From: Lindgomyces ingoldianus
Taxonomy: Eukaryota > Ascomycota > Dothideomycetes > Pleosporales > Lindgomycetaceae
Reading direction: 5' to 3'
Assembly (NCBI RefSeq): GCF_010093535.1
Contig: NW_022985175.1
Span: forward strand, 372,001 to 436,000
Length of the DNA stretch: 64,000 nucleotides
Under the pieces are notes generated by a model that saw nothing but the letters and a program-made list of their open reading frames with translations, was not told the DNA's origin and did not search any database. Positions 1 through 9,907 of this stretch are shown one piece after another. The position numbers and the translations under genes are program-made. Position 1 is the first letter of the stretch; every line of letters begins with the position of its first letter.

Positions 1-2076
1 CGAATCAGTGATAGCCTGTGTAAGTGCCGATGGCTCCTCGGGTATAGTAGAGCATATATATATATACGCCTACATCTCAACACCTGGTCGCCAAACCGAT
101 GTTCTGAAGTTATCCAGCTGTACACAATCCAGGTTTAGGAACAATGCTGCAAGTTCCAGCAGTTGGTCTATTTCACTAATAGCAGCAATAGCCGCGAGTT
201 ACTTGTGCAAAACAAAAAAAAACTTCAGGATTATTGCTAAACATTACGGCAGGGATCCACATTGGAGAGATAGTGCTTCGATCAAAGGTTAAACTTTTCG
301 CAAGTTTAACTCAAGTTCCCAAAATTACACTAATCGTGCAGAGTATAGTTGCAGAGTATCTAGCTTAAAAATAAAAAACGGGTGAAACAAATTTATTATG
401 TATATTAGAGAGTATACAGCCTATGCTAAATTTATTGCGTATGTTGTGCTAGTACGACCGACGTTAACATATATTTCTATATTGTGTGTTAGGGCTGTGG
501 ATAATAGAATACATCGTTAATAGAGTGAATGAAAAAGAGGAGGCAAGAAGCGTACTTACAGGGAGCTTGAGAATAGGTTGTTATAAAAGGAATCGCAATC
601 ACAGATGTTTTGGAAGAAGGACTCCCGTCAGTAAACGCGCGTTGTTCGGAGACAGTGCAATGAAAGGTATAGGTAACGCACGAAGTGTGAGAAATGAAAT
701 CATTTGTTTTGATGTACACGGTTTCTAACTAATGGCAGTAGCAGTAGGTATTTAAGGCTATGAGATGCTACAATACCACTCTGATAGAGACTACATCTGC
801 TTAGAGGGACTAGAAGCCCAATCAAGAGTTACATCGTGGGTGGTTGCGTCGGAGGGATTTAGAAGATTGGTGGTAATTCTAATAATATTTGCTACGTTAT
901 TTATGTCCTCCAAAGTTACTGCTCCGCCTTTTTAGTCCACTCAAGCTCGCTTAGCAGACATTCATTTCTATGAAAAATGTAGGGCTCGGATCAGAGACCA
1001 CTAGGAGACACGGTTCCAACTTACCGAAGAAGAACTATTCTAAACGTTCTTTTCAAAACCCCAGCCTTAATATCGCCGAGGACACTGATTGGGGCAGCAA
1101 CCTCGCCGAGACCAAACTCTTCCGTAGATGCGGTGTAGGTGTAATTGGGATTATATGCCCTAGACTCGATCTAGTGGAACAGCATGCTTTTAACCATTAT
1201 CTTTGAGTCGATGGTCTCTCCAGTTCAGTACACGCGTGCCGTACCGAAAACGGCCTGGTTGAAGTCATGCTTGTTTCCGAAGAACGCATCGGAGGGACTA
1301 GTGGACAGGAATCCTCTTCTAGTAGGATGGAAAGGATATTGTAAACTAACCTCATGCTTGCATCGTGTTCCGGAACCCTAAGGCGGCTGAGGTGGCCGCT
1401 ATTGGAACAATGGCTGGCAATAGTATTGGAAGCTCAAACCTATGCAACCAATATCTCCAAAGGCACTTACAAGGTGAAATATGGAGCATTGAGTTCTGGG
1501 TTGAGAATTACGGCTCACTCCCACATAATACCTGCTAGCATCTGGTTTAACAGGGTGTAGTACGTTTAACACATTTCACAATGGCACATTCAAGTGAGCC
1601 GTATATTCGCAGAGATACGCCGGCCCTTATGGCTACTAGGGTTACAGATTTCGACTGTAGTAAGTTTAAAATAGAAATTCTTGGAGGAATAGTTGCCTGT
1701 TAGCTAGAGCTAGGTTAGTACGGGTTTAGTTAGGGATTTGTAGCACTGTTAGATGTGTTCTTATAGCCAACAGGCTTAGACATTTGTAGCACCTCCATAG
1801 TAGTTTAAAAGCGTGTGCTATCCTACTTAAAGCTTCTTTAATCCTGTTTTTCTTAATCTCTACTAAGGTAAGCATTTTCAACTTCGTCTAAGCTAGCTGT
1901 TTGAGGTATACTTGTTAAACCAGGGGTTTAGTCTTATCTCTTGTATTCTATAAGGCTAGCATACGTTGCTTAGAGAAATTAAAATCTTTGCTGTTACTAT
2001 GTCACGAACGGGTCTACGCCCGACCATATGTATCCATATCGGGCATGATTAGACAAAGAGCTGCTTGCCGGAAGCA
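1..2076. other. AT-rich gene-free region, probable decayed repeats
   Basis: The only open frames are short (under 100 codons), overlap on both strands and resemble no family I know. The DNA is AT-rich, with a TA microsatellite near 53-66 and many short TA-containing words, as expected of old or RIP-mutated repeats. A short inverted pair (gcctgttagct near 1694, agccaacaggc near 1766) suggests small hairpins. I see no gene here. Confidence 0.6.
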
Positions 2077-2084
2077 GCTAGGTC
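2077..2084. repeat. 8-bp target-site duplication, left copy
   Basis: The octamer gctaggtc lies directly outside the left terminal inverted repeat and recurs exactly at 3057-3064 outside the right one. Eight-base duplications are characteristic of hAT-superfamily insertion. Confidence 0.85.
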
Positions 2085-2104
2085 CAGTGTGTCCAACCGT
2101 TAGT
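2085..2104 (+). repeat. Left terminal inverted repeat of the hAT-like element
   Basis: Twenty bases matching, without mismatch, the reverse complement of 3037-3056. Confidence 0.88.
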
Positions 2105-2655
2105 TACGGAGCCTTTTGGAGGTTGTATAGTACAGTTACGGAAGAGTCAGCTGTTACTAACTAACTGTACGGAGGAGATGACGTCGGTGTACGGTTCAGA
2201 TACAGTAACTAAAGTATTATAAAGTAATTGCGCTAAAGATTAAGACTATACCTAATTAAAAAGTTATAATACCCCTTGTAAGATCTATAGTTATTAATCT
2301 TACTAGTAATAGTAATGTTATGTAACTAATTCTTCTGCAGTTAAGAAGCCTCTATTATTAACACTAATAGTTAATTCCTTTTTATTATAATAGTCTTTTT
2401 AGCCTATAAGAAGCACTGCTCGCACTTACATAAAGTTGCTAGGATTAATAGGAAATTAAGGGCAATGTTAATCTTAAAGGTAATTCTAACGTTATAGTAG
2501 GCATTATTTAGGTGCTCCTTAGCCTAGGTATCTTGCATATGCTTTAAGGGAGTTGCTTCACGCGAGGACAGCCTAGATGGGCCAGGTGAGGCCATGCGGG
2601 CCTTCTCTAAGCGTCGGGATGAGGCAGCATGATATATCTGGGTGGCAGAACGGCT

Positions 2656-2700
2656 GGATGAGGCATGTGAGGATGAGGCCCGCGAGGATGGGGCCTGCGA
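2656..2700 (+). repeat. Three 15-bp tandem units inside the hAT-like element
   Basis: Units at 2656-2670, 2671-2685 and 2686-2700 share the frame ggatgaggc..g.ga with a few substitutions. The stretch is much more GC-rich than the rest of the element. Confidence 0.75.
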
Positions 2701-3036
2701 GGTGGTAACACGCTGAGATGACCGCGTTATTGATTAGGATAGGAATTAGGACATCATAATAGGCAAAAGAATAAGGTAGATGGCATAGTTGCTAAATTTA
2801 TTAGAAGATTGCTAACAAAACAGGCACTAACAGCATTCTCCGCATTAATCTCTGAACACAAGCCCCCTGGCCCTCAGCAACCTGCCTTTAACCGCCTAAA
2901 ACCACTAAAAATCCTATATAACTACTGTAAACAGTTAGTACAGCAGCCTCATGTATAGTACAGTATACTGAGTAGATGCCCTGTACGTACGTACGTGACC
3001 AAAATCGCTGTACTGCAGTACTGTACTATTAGGTGT

Positions 3037-3056
3037 ACTAACGGTTGGACACACTG
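3037..3056 (-). repeat. Right terminal inverted repeat of the hAT-like element
   Basis: Exact reverse complement of 2085-2104. Confidence 0.88.
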
Positions 3057-3064
3057 GCTAGGTC
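3057..3064. repeat. 8-bp target-site duplication, right copy
   Basis: Sequence gctaggtc, identical to 2077-2084. Confidence 0.85.
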
Positions 3065-3724
3065 TGGAATAAAAAGTAGACTTTATATAGCAGAACCCCA
3101 ATTCAAGGAGGCAGTGGGTCATCTAATGAATCACCGTGCAGAAGGCTGAGCTCAGCCTGTCTTCCAGTGTATTTCACAGCCAATTTGACATGCTACTATT
3201 ATCGTTGTCCTAAGAAAGCTCTCCTACATATAAGAACGCAAGTACCAATGTTTACTTTACAAAGTATTCAAAGAATGCTTGCCATAATTTCACGGTAAAC
3301 TGGGACGCACCTCGGACTCTCCCCGGAGAGCTCTCGGCCCGGCCCCGGGCACATGATGCCTCGTCTCGTGCTTTAGTATATATATATCCTTTCTTGAACC
3401 CCTCGGTCTCCTCAAGGATCTGTCTATCAATACAATCTTATACCCCCTTCTGTGCTTCACGCTTCTTGCCTACTGTGCTACCACACTTAATTCTAGCTTA
3501 TTGTTTCTAATTAAGTAGAACAATGGGTAGCTTAATAGTTAAAAGTTAAGAATAATGAGCCACGTGATCTAATCATCCAGCCACAAAGCCACAGTGCCAG
3601 CCAAGACATCAAGCCCAGAACCACGAAGCACTCGCTACGAGGAAGGATGTAGTTAGCCTGTAGCCGATACATGATTCACGTTGCAACCTCTTTCCAATCT
3701 TGACATATATCTAACATTGTGACA

Positions 3725-4816
3725 CATCATAGGTTCACTACCAACCCCACCATCTTATCGTCGCTTGCGTCACGCCTGCATCATCCCTCCCCATCCATCA
3801 CATAGCATTAGGGCTCAAGAACTAGCAAAATAAAAATATAACAATACGTATACCAGAGTATGTATCATAAAATACATAAATATCTTAAAAAGCTTAGTAG
3901 ACGAAGAACATTCTGCCTGTAGAATAAAGTTGGCCGGTACAACGCGCTTGGCAATACGGGTAAGAGAAAAGATAAATGGACATATAAGATGAGAGGTGTT
4001 TTATATTATCTTAATCTCTTTGCAGTTATTCTTTGTTACTAATAAAGTATTCTATTATTAAATCCGAAAGAAATTATTTACCTTGAATAAAGGGCTGAGA
4101 ATTGCGCACAAGTGTTATCTACGCCCTTACACTTTGATCTCATTACTAACTTTACTTTCTAGCAGGTTACGGCATAGTGCCGCTACATGAGATCGCAGCA
4201 TCTGATAGCATCTTATTGTAGCTTGGTTGTAAACCCGAAGGGTGATTGTAATAAGTAACTCTAACCATCTAGAACCTTAGAATTGATGTTATAATTTAGC
4301 TAGCGAGAGGTGCCTGGAACCAAGTGACCTTAAACTTATAGTTCACAATTGTAGCTGCATGGATGAGGACGGACAAACGGGTGCAGCATGGAAAACGGGA
4401 CACACGACGGTAAGCATGGGTGTATGCGGATAGGAGTAAATATGATTGCTCCAACCAAGAAAAATCCGTAAAAGAAGAAAGAAAACCGGTGATCAACACA
4501 AAATGGCTAGTGATAGGAAATCCCACCTCAAAAGAAGACCAGCGAACCTGAACAATCTTGGTGAGTAAGACTGCGTTCTGCCACCATGTCACCGGTTCCT
4601 TTAAGATGCAGGAGTTGCCATCGACACACAAAGAATCCAACAGGGAAAGAGCATCCACCATTCTAAGCCATGCAAAGGAACACTGAGAAATGATGGGGGG
4701 CAGGCTATGTGTGTTTGTGTTGGGGGGAAAACCATGAGCATTAAGTACCGCACCGGAGCAAACACCCACGCCTGGAACTATCATATCATCTTGTCAATAT
4801 CCGTGCCCACCATCTT
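3725..4816. other. Gene-free AT-rich flank and YPT1 3' side
   Basis: There are no recognisable genes. A 162-codon open frame at 4296-4784 (-) lies just downstream of YPT1 on the same strand, resembles nothing known and is probably 3' UTR or chance. Confidence 0.5.
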
Positions 4817-5773
4817 CTAGCAGCAACCGCCACCGGAACCGCTCTGTACGCCCTGTCCTTGCCCAATTGGCACCGTTGGTTTGTTGTTAACGGTCGTCGT
4901 GCCCATGCGCTCCTTGATCTGGCGGGCCATGGTCAAGAAAGCCTGCTCGACGTTGGTGGCACTCTTTGCCGACGTTTCCAGGAATGGGATACCAAGGCTA
5001 TCGGCAAATTCCTGCAAGGCATAATAAGTATCGGGGTGCCTGAAAGTTATACACGCCAAGTCAACGCACCTTTGCAACAGTGTATTCAACGACCTTCTTA
5101 TCTGCCATGTCGGACTTGTTCCCAACCAACAGCTTGTTGACACCCTCGGTAGCATATCGGTCGATCTCCTGCAGCCACTGCTTTACATTGTTGAACGAGT
5201 CCATGTCTGTGACATCGTAGACAACGCAGATACCGTGGGCGCCGCGGTAGTACGAAGAGGTGATAGTCCGGAATCGCTCTTGGCCGGCGGTATCCCACTG
5301 GGAAGTATGGTCAGTAAAGTGAAGGACGTTGTGATTTGCGGACACGTACAATCTGTAGTTTGACTGTCTTGCCATCGAGCTCGATGGTTCGGATTTTCTG
5401 CTCGCTAGTTAGCGGACTGCCAGCCTGACAGGCAGCAATGCCGTTGCGTTGTACACACGAAGTCGACACCGATGGTAGAGATATAGCTCTCCGTGTATGT
5501 GTCATCGGCGAATCGAAGGAGCAAGCATGACTTTCCTACACCGGAGTCACCGATGAGGAGCAGCTTGAACAAGTAGTCGTATCTGGTTGCGAGCACCACG
5601 TCAGTGGGAGGAGTTTTAGGGCGAGAGCGGAAATTCAGGAAGCATGAGGCGACTATAGAAGAGACTCTGTAGGTAATCAAGTTAGCAAGATGCAGCATCT
5701 ACAGCCGATATCTAGGTTGCGGAAGCGGTGGCGCTGGGGTTGGGCCCCAGGTTACGTACCACTCTGGATTCAT
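4817..5773 (-). CDS. YPT1: Rab1-family small GTPase Ypt1
   Basis: Ypt1 controls ER-to-Golgi and intra-Golgi vesicle tethering and autophagy on the cytosolic face of membranes. Five exons (5773-5763, 5582-5459, 5397-5350, 5297-5070, 5011-4817) join into about 201 aa beginning [12 protein letters not shown]. All G motifs are visible: the P-loop GDSGVGKS, switch I Thr in [20 protein letters not shown] and ETSAK. The C-terminus ends GGGCC, the double-cysteine site for geranylgeranylation. Length is normal for the family. The first exon is only 11 nt and its donor reads GTGGTA; this is the splice that restores the family N-terminus, because the later GTACGT donor in the same stretch would create a TGA stop. 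Introns are 180, 61, 52 and 58 nt. Confidence 0.96.
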
Positions 5774-6415
5774 GATGAAAGTTGTAGGACAGGAAGACGC
5801 TTGGGAAGCTGGAGGCGGGTGCGTTTGAGGATGGGAAGAAGCTATTGCAGGTCACAGACCGTGGGGTGCGCGTGGGTATATGTAGGTAGAGTGTCGGAGA
5901 GTGTTCAGGTGGTTTGGATGCGTTCGCTTAGTCAATGGCAATTTGGCCCGTGCGCTTTGACAGGTGCAAGCACAGAAGTCACGCTCTCTATGGGTGCCGT
6001 TCTCTCGTACTGTTGCCTATCTTGTGAGCTTGGAGAGGGGCACGGCAGCTCGTTTCGTGACTCTGATTTGGGCTATGATTCTGTGTGACTGCGCAGAAGA
6101 CTCAAACGCAGACCACACCAAGGCTGCCCCCAGGCAGAGACGAACAAAGATGCACGTGACCTTAGAGACCAAGCTAGGAGGGGACCCTCCGTCTCACATA
6201 CCCCCTTTCCATATGGTCCCACGATCAGACTTGAGAAGACTCATCGGAGAAATGGAGGAGAGTTTCTCAGATCCAAAATAAAGAGTTAAGATACACTGGT
6301 AAACTGTTTTCCCACAAGCCAGCCCGGAATTTACATATACGCCACCTACAAAGCACGTAATCCGTAGTCCTACCCTTTTAATACACCTCGCCAACTCCAA
6401 ATCAGAAGACGCCAT
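5774..6415. other. Intergenic: YPT1 5' side and GGC1 3' side
   Basis: No gene recognised. It should hold the YPT1 promoter and leader and the GGC1 3' UTR. Open frames on the plus strand here have no family features. Confidence 0.5.
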
Positions 6416-7539
6416 CTACATCATCCTGTTGAAGGTCGGTATGAGGGTTTGGGCCAACCAGAACGAAAACACGAGCTTAGGACCCGTCATAAGAAGCTTC
6501 GGCGTCAGCCCTTTGAAGAATGAAGTCCAACCTTCATTCTTAAGCATGTTGGAAACAATCCGGAAGCCGCTCTCAGGGTTCTCAAAGTTCCTGTTTTGAA
6601 TTCTCGTCTTGATTACATCTAGCGGTGCCGACACGACCAGGGATGCACTTGCGCCGGCGATTGAAGCAACAAAGTTTTGTCCCCATGTAGCAGCGTTGTA
6701 GTCATTCAGTTTGTAGAGATATTCCTTAGCGGCGGCCGAGCCTCCAAAAAGCTATAAACGGGGTTAGGTACGTCTGCGATTGCGGATAGGTGTTGGATGA
6801 CATACTGCAAACGAGCCAGGCGCGTTGCGTGCTGCTGTCCAACCCCAGCCACGGTACAGGCCGAAACCCTCGTCGGCCACGATTCTGAACAGCCCCCGCC
6901 CTCTGAAGGCTTCGGGGTTGGTTTGTCGTTTGATTTTTAGAACATCTAAAGGTAATATCACAATTTCACCAATGCCGATCAGGCTGCCTGCAGTGGCATG
7001 CATGATCGCCTTGCCATTGCCTCGTCCAAAAGTGCGATCGAAGCCGTCTCCGTAGTTCTTCGCTAGAAAGTCCCGTACAAATGGCTGTCCGCCATATTTG
7101 TAGACACGTTGGAGCACCTATTAAAGTCAATCCGTTGCGTTGTATGAGCGTGGCTGGATGCGTACCTTGTACGCAGCCGCGTACCCCAGACCCGGAAACA
7201 GAGACAGGAAGCGGGCGGGGATCGATGCTTGGGCGTAGTCTCTGAAGATGACCGAGTTGAGTTGCGAGGCTGAGATCTGGTCGAGGACATCGGGTTAGTC
7301 GCGTCCATGATGGGTGCCAATTGCGGGTCCTCAGGAAGGCGTACCTTGCCGTAATTGCTCATCAACCGCTTCGCCGTTGTATCAACGGGATGGAAGACCA
7401 TCAGCTCAGCGATGCCAGCACATCCTGCGCCTAGAAACCTTGCCGCCGTTGACTCCTTTTTGAAGTCTTTCGCCGACGAGTGAGTGCCCGCGACCACTGT
7501 AGCAGCTTTGGCAGCGGCCTCGGACGCCGATGGGCTCAT
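6416..7539 (-). CDS. GGC1: Mitochondrial GTP/GDP carrier (Ggc1 type)
   Basis: This inner-membrane carrier exchanges mitochondrial GDP for cytosolic GTP and in yeast also affects iron homeostasis. Exons 7539-7345, 7276-7166, 7117-6806 and 6751-6416 give about 317 aa. Three carrier repeats are visible with Px[DE]xx[KR] signatures: HPVDTTAKR near residue 50, LPLDVLKIKR in the middle and APLDVIKTR in the third. Diagnostic Ggc1 stretches include FPGLGYAAAYKVLQRVYKYG, RGWGWTAARNAPGSFALFGG and GLTPKLLMTGPKLVFSF. The N-terminus has a short Ser/Ala-rich extension before the first helix. Introns are 48-68 nt. The closest alternative would be another carrier subfamily, but the conserved blocks argue strongly for Ggc1. 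Confidence 0.95.
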
Positions 7540-7861
7540 TGTAGGCAGGAGGGGCGGCAGCGGCCCAATTATTCGCAGAGGTATTTGTGTCTGGCGCGGG
7601 AGAGGTGTGCACTCGGGAGGGAGCGTTAAATAGACAGGATCCCGACTTCAATGGCGTTCTGGAGATACTGACCAAAGCTAACCTCGATCAAATGCAAAAG
7701 GTTCACGCGAAGTTTCGAAACTTTTTCTGCACGGGCCATTTCCGTAGGTCATCGCAACTGCGCAGGCCACCTCAACAACCTTGGAACTTCTCATCAACGT
7801 CATTGGTCGTAGAAGCATTGTATTTGAAATCTGCCTACCTGTGGAGTCCGCTTAGGTAAGA
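7540..7861. other. Intergenic: GGC1 promoter side
   Basis: I see nothing coding. It should contain the GGC1 promoter and 5' UTR. Confidence 0.45.
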
Positions 7862-8561
7862 CTCACTACTGTGGGTGATAGTATTTTCTTCTGGTGATTC
7901 TCCCCGAAGCTAACCACCTGTCGAGTCTTTCGATTATTTAGTGGCGCCTCCCATTCGTCCTTCTTTAGAGTAATTTCAGTGCAGACCAAGGTCGCGAGCG
8001 TCGATATAGGACCAAGCGTTGCACTTTTGACAGAGAGGATCGTTGATGTACGTACGTACGTAGTCACGTTCATATTCATGCGGCTTGACCACGTTCAACG
8101 ACTAATCGATAAGTTGTCGACTGGGGCAAACCCTCTTGCAAATCCTCGAGCAATTCGCCCGCGACACAGCTTCGAAATGGCGTACGCGTCCATGGGGGTG
8201 ACGTCGTGGTCTTCATCCAGGGAAAAGGAGCCACATCAAGATCACCTTGCCTCAGGCAGACCTCATATGTCGTCTCGGAGCTAACGATGATTGTCTTCAC
8301 ACCAAGCTTACAGGCCGCTTCGACGACATTGGGCGTTGACGTAGTGTTCCCCTTTAAACACTCATTGTCTGGTAGAAGGTGCATAGGTCGCAGAATGAAT
8401 GACCGCACCGGCCGGTCTGGTGCCCGGACCTTCATAACCTGTAAAGTTGAAGTGGTGGTTAGGGCGTTAAAGACCTCACCGCTGTCGGGGAGGTGAAACC
8501 CTTGGGGATCGGGAAAAGGAATGAGAATTGAGGATTTTGTGTCCTCTCTGGAGTAGCTCAT
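7862..8561 (-). pseudogene. Frameshifted relic of an NAD-dependent epimerase/dehydratase (extended SDR)
   Basis: Successive segments of one extended-SDR protein appear in order but in different frames on the minus strand. They are DSGEVFNAL (about 8490), FNFTGYEGPGT, DNECLKGNTTSTPNVVEAAC (about 8360), IIVSSETTY (the Ser of the active site), DVTPMDAYAISK (the YxxxK motif, about 8190), VVKPHEYERD (about 8085) and NAWSYIDARDLG (about 8000). At least four frame changes occur without intron-like signals, and stops lie between segments. The N-terminal Rossmann glycine motif was not found upstream. Intact relatives are sugar-nucleotide epimerase-like oxidoreductases. The remaining residue similarity is high, which suggests fairly recent decay. 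Confidence 0.8.
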
Positions 8562-8973
8562 GTATTATGTAACCTTGCCTGGCCTACCTGTGAAACCCAT
8601 TCGGTGACTGCTTGGTATAGAGCTCCTCGTGAGCGAATCTGTGAGGCGAAGAATTGGTGGAGATCAATAGCAAGATAATTATTGAATTGCTAAATTCCAG
8701 GACCTGTTACTGCAGTTCCCCTGCCAGCTGCCTGCTGATGGTGGAAGACCTCGGATGGCTTGTGCGTTGTGCGTTCACTGCGAGATTAATTGAACATGGA
8801 TCTTAACGTCATTTTCCCGCTTATCGATCTGACATCTCAACTCCGCATCGTTGCGCCAGACATTTTAGAAGCCGATACTCCAACGGCTGCACCAATTCGA
8901 AGATCCATCACCCTAGCAAGGCTTTCTGAGGGCAGTTCGCATTATTCCTATCTATGGGCACATATCCGTACAG
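8562..8973. other. Intergenic between the epimerase relic and the next gene
   Basis: No gene is visible. The missing N-terminal part of the epimerase would be expected here, but no GxxGxxG frame was found. Confidence 0.4.
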
Positions 8974-9907
8974 ATGACCGCCGGGCTGATGCGGAGGTTT
9001 TCATCGTCCACCCGCATCCGATCTCCTCATTTTTCACTTCAATTCTCATCGCACCACCTCACTGCGCCGAGGCTGCTGGGCCTGAAGCAGTATCAGAGAA
9101 CCATCGCCGACTTGCGCCCACGACAGGCTGCCATCTCTAGGACATGGTTTACAAGCACGACAGCTTGCCCGCACCCTGAATCGCAGACTAGCGATCATCC
9201 ACAGCCCGACGAGCGGACGCTGAAGTTGGGAAAGAGTATGGGGACTCTTTATTTAGAGCTGAGAAGATGCTAACAAGCTAGTAGCCATACGAATACTCCA
9301 CGACCGGCTTCCAACGCTGCTGGCATCCCCACTGCCGCAAGAGATCCTGTCACCCCAAATTACCCTCCACCTTTTCCCTTCAACTCATCCGCACCTCCCT
9401 ACCGTAAGCGGCCGGCTGGGCTATACGGCGGCTTTGTGGACCGCTCCTGTTGCGTGGGGCAGGGTCCCGGTAGTGGGCAATGTGAAGCTCATGATCCTAT
9501 CCGAACGCATGGTGAAGAATGGTGGCACGTCCACACCAGCACACCTACATCACGAGAAGCTGATTGTCAAGTGGAAGACGTGCGGGAAGGCAGACAAGAA
9601 ACAGAATGGACCAGCCAGTGAGGCAGTTGAGAAGATCACCAAGATTGTGAGGAGTTCCGCTAAGGAGGATGAGGAATTCTCGGGGCTATTTCTGTTCGAA
9701 TTTGACGAAGAAGGACGGATTGTCAGCCACACAATCGAAAATGTTGAAGAGGGAGGCAGTTGGGATAGGACAGCAAAGGTCATCAGTGTCACTGACTGGC
9801 TGCTGGGCCGCGCATGGGGTCGTAGGGGAGAGGAAGGCTCCCCTGGCCTAGCTTATGCAAAGAACGAGAGGCCAGATGCGGCCAGACGTCGTGAGGGGAG
9901 CTGTTGA
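8974..9907 (+). CDS. Conserved fungal protein of unknown function, probably mitochondrial
   Basis: Exon 1 (8974-9235) starts at ATG and encodes an Arg/Ser-rich, acid-poor N-terminus (MTAGLMRRFSSSTRIR) typical of a mitochondrial presequence. An intron with donor GTATGG and branch site GCTAAC ends at 9281 or 9284; both acceptors keep frame. Exon 2 runs to 9907, for about 294 aa in total. Exon 2 contains RILHDRLPTLL, ILSPQITLHLFPSTHPHLP, ALWTAPVAWGRVPVVG, LIVKWKTCGK and LFLFEFDEEGRIVSHTIE. The pattern of a helix, then strands, then 'FEFDEEGRIVSH' suggests a small alpha/beta fold such as the NTF2/SnoaL type, but that is inference. I do not recognise a characterised homologue. The gene is oriented away from the epimerase relic. 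Confidence 0.72.

Larger units (their letters stand above)
2085..3056. mobile_element. Non-autonomous hAT-like DNA transposon (972 bp)
   Basis: The element is bounded by perfect 20-bp terminal inverted repeats: 2085-2104 begins cagtgtgtcc and 3037-3056 is its exact reverse complement. It is flanked by the identical 8-bp duplication gctaggtc. An 8-bp duplication and CAG-type ends fit the hAT superfamily. The interior has no open frame that could encode a transposase, so it would depend on one supplied in trans. Both ends are rich in the motif GTACAG/CTGTAC, and the middle carries three 15-bp tandem units. Intact ends and duplication suggest the insertion is younger than the decayed DNA around it. 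Confidence 0.85.
2000..3724. mobile_element. Possible solo LTR interrupted by the hAT-like element
   Basis: The stretch opens with tgtcacgaacggg, an LTR-like start, and a matching gtgaca ends at 3724. Outside the hAT insertion it has a TATA run (3376-3387) followed by a pyrimidine-rich, transcript-start-like segment, the usual layout of a fungal LTR promoter. The five bases on either side (tacta and catca) do not form a target duplication, so the boundaries are doubtful. The region could instead be unrelated repeat debris. Confidence 0.25.

Noticed and set aside
4296..4784. 162-codon open frame on the minus strand downstream of YPT1
   Set aside because: No family features, irregular composition, and it lies where the YPT1 3' UTR is expected.
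5690..6088. 132-codon open frame on the plus strand
   Set aside because: Overlaps the YPT1 5' exons on the other strand and lacks any domain.
8041..8063. GTACGTACGTACGT run resembling the run near 2979-2996 in the hAT-like element
   Set aside because: It falls within the epimerase relic, with no inverted repeats or target duplication; probably a simple-sequence coincidence.
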